A stretch of 6,054 nt of DNA from contig QBUN01000273.1 in NCBI GenBank assembly GCA_013180565.1, positions 1 through 6,054 of the forward strand, given 5' to 3'. The notes under the pieces are model-generated. The model was not told where the DNA came from, ran no database searches, and saw only the letters and a list, made by a program, of their open reading frames with translations. Position 1 is the first letter of the stretch. Each line of letters starts with the position of its first letter. The DNA comes from Candidatus Methanophaga sp. GoMg3.2. Lineage in GTDB: Archaea > Halobacteriota > Syntropharchaeia > Alkanophagales > Methanospirareceae. A program made the translations under genes and the position numbers. Positions 5,600 to 6,054 of this stretch are shown here, one piece after another.

Positions 5600-6054
5600 T
5601 TAACCCTTTTTACCACGGTAAGGAAGCCACACCCAGAAATAAGCAGCCACAAGACCAATTAACGACAATGTCCCTAAATAGCCTGCAACGGGCCATAGTG
5701 TGCCCTTGATATATAAGTTCATTGTTACAATTGAAGTGAGGGCGGCTGTGCCAAATAACCCAACCGCTATTAGGGCTGCGGTAGGCGCTGCCACTTTCTT
5801 AAATTTTGCCAGAACGCCCGCATTTGCATTTGGGGACACCAACCCGGCAGAAAAAGCATAAAGACTCAGGACACCAACAATGCTTGCCACCCCCGATACA
5901 TTCAGAATCGCCAAAAGGGTAGTGACAACTGCAGTACAAAAAGCCAGTAGCATTCCGAGGAAAATGATTTCTTCAAGATCTATCTTTTTAAGGAGTAACC
6001 CGGCAACTATAAGACCGATTAGATACACACCAACTGTAGGGATGGCAAAGTAGG
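5600..6054 (-). CDS. MFS-type transporter, C-terminal part (5' end outside window)
   Basis: The frame is open from the right edge to the TAA at 5600-5602, giving ~151 residues. The GTG at 6026-6028 is an internal codon rather than a start, because the reading continues upstream as YFAIPTVG. At least four strongly hydrophobic segments are visible. The block LVSPNANAGVLAKFKKVAAPTA followed by a long helix resembles the helix 10-11 region of Bcr/CflA-type multidrug exporters, where PN-A near a small-residue-rich segment is typical. It ends in a short basic tail (RGKKG). It converges on the intact MFS gene and is not a close copy of it. Its family assignment rests on this one block, so another MFS subgroup is possible. 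Whether the whole gene is intact cannot be judged from here. Confidence 0.75.
   Translation of the reverse strand, partial: YFAIPTVGVYLIGLIVAGLLLKKIDLEEIIFLGMLLAFCTAVVTTLLAILNVSGVASIVGVLSLYAFSAGLVSPNANAGVLAKFKKVAAPTAALIAVGLFGTAALTSIVTMNLYIKGTLWPVAGYLGTLSLIGLVAAYFWVWLPYRGKKG

Overview
The window looks archaeal, most likely from a euryarchaeon related to methanogens or anaerobic methane oxidisers. The reasons are TATA-like boxes about 25-30 bases before starts, at least one apparently leaderless gene, an archaea-type AAA ATPase with a DUF234-like C-terminus, and a secreted NosD-type beta-helix protein dense in N-glycosylation sequons. The exact lineage cannot be read from the sequence. There are no RNA genes, CRISPR arrays or transposase genes.

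Layout. (1) <1-1508, minus: the first ~502 residues of an exported right-handed beta-helix surface protein that runs off the left edge. (2) 1590-2361, minus: a cstA (carbon starvation / peptide transporter) pseudogene. Its first ~90 codons are joined to its last ~165, with the middle missing and a frame change at the join. (3) 2449-2834, plus: the C-terminal half of an MFS transporter, without an N-terminal half and with a single-base frameshift in an A run. (4) 2836-2898, plus: a 63-bp relic of the 5' end of a second MFS gene, nearly identical to part of the intact MFS gene downstream. (5) 2898-4307, minus: an intact 469-aa AAA ATPase with Walker A and B, a winged-helix-like segment and a PD-(D/E)XK-like C-terminus. 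Its start codon sits in a 16-bp palindrome with a second palindrome next to it. (6) 4386-5561, plus: an intact 391-aa MFS exporter, divergent from the ATPase and sharing an AT-rich promoter with it. (7) 5600->6054, minus: the C-terminal part of another MFS-type transporter, possibly Bcr/CflA-like, running off the right edge.

How it fits together. This is a transporter-rich accessory region that has been rearranged. One transporter is internally deleted and two MFS genes survive only as pieces, while the ATPase and one MFS exporter remain intact back to back. The ATPase stop codon lies exactly where similarity to the MFS relic ends, so one rearrangement breakpoint is visible at base resolution. 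The paired palindromes between the ATPase and the exporter are the best candidate regulatory element. They could control the ATPase alone or both genes. Nothing here proves a new system. The strongest lead is the ATPase/nuclease-like gene with its double operator, set in a decayed MFS array.
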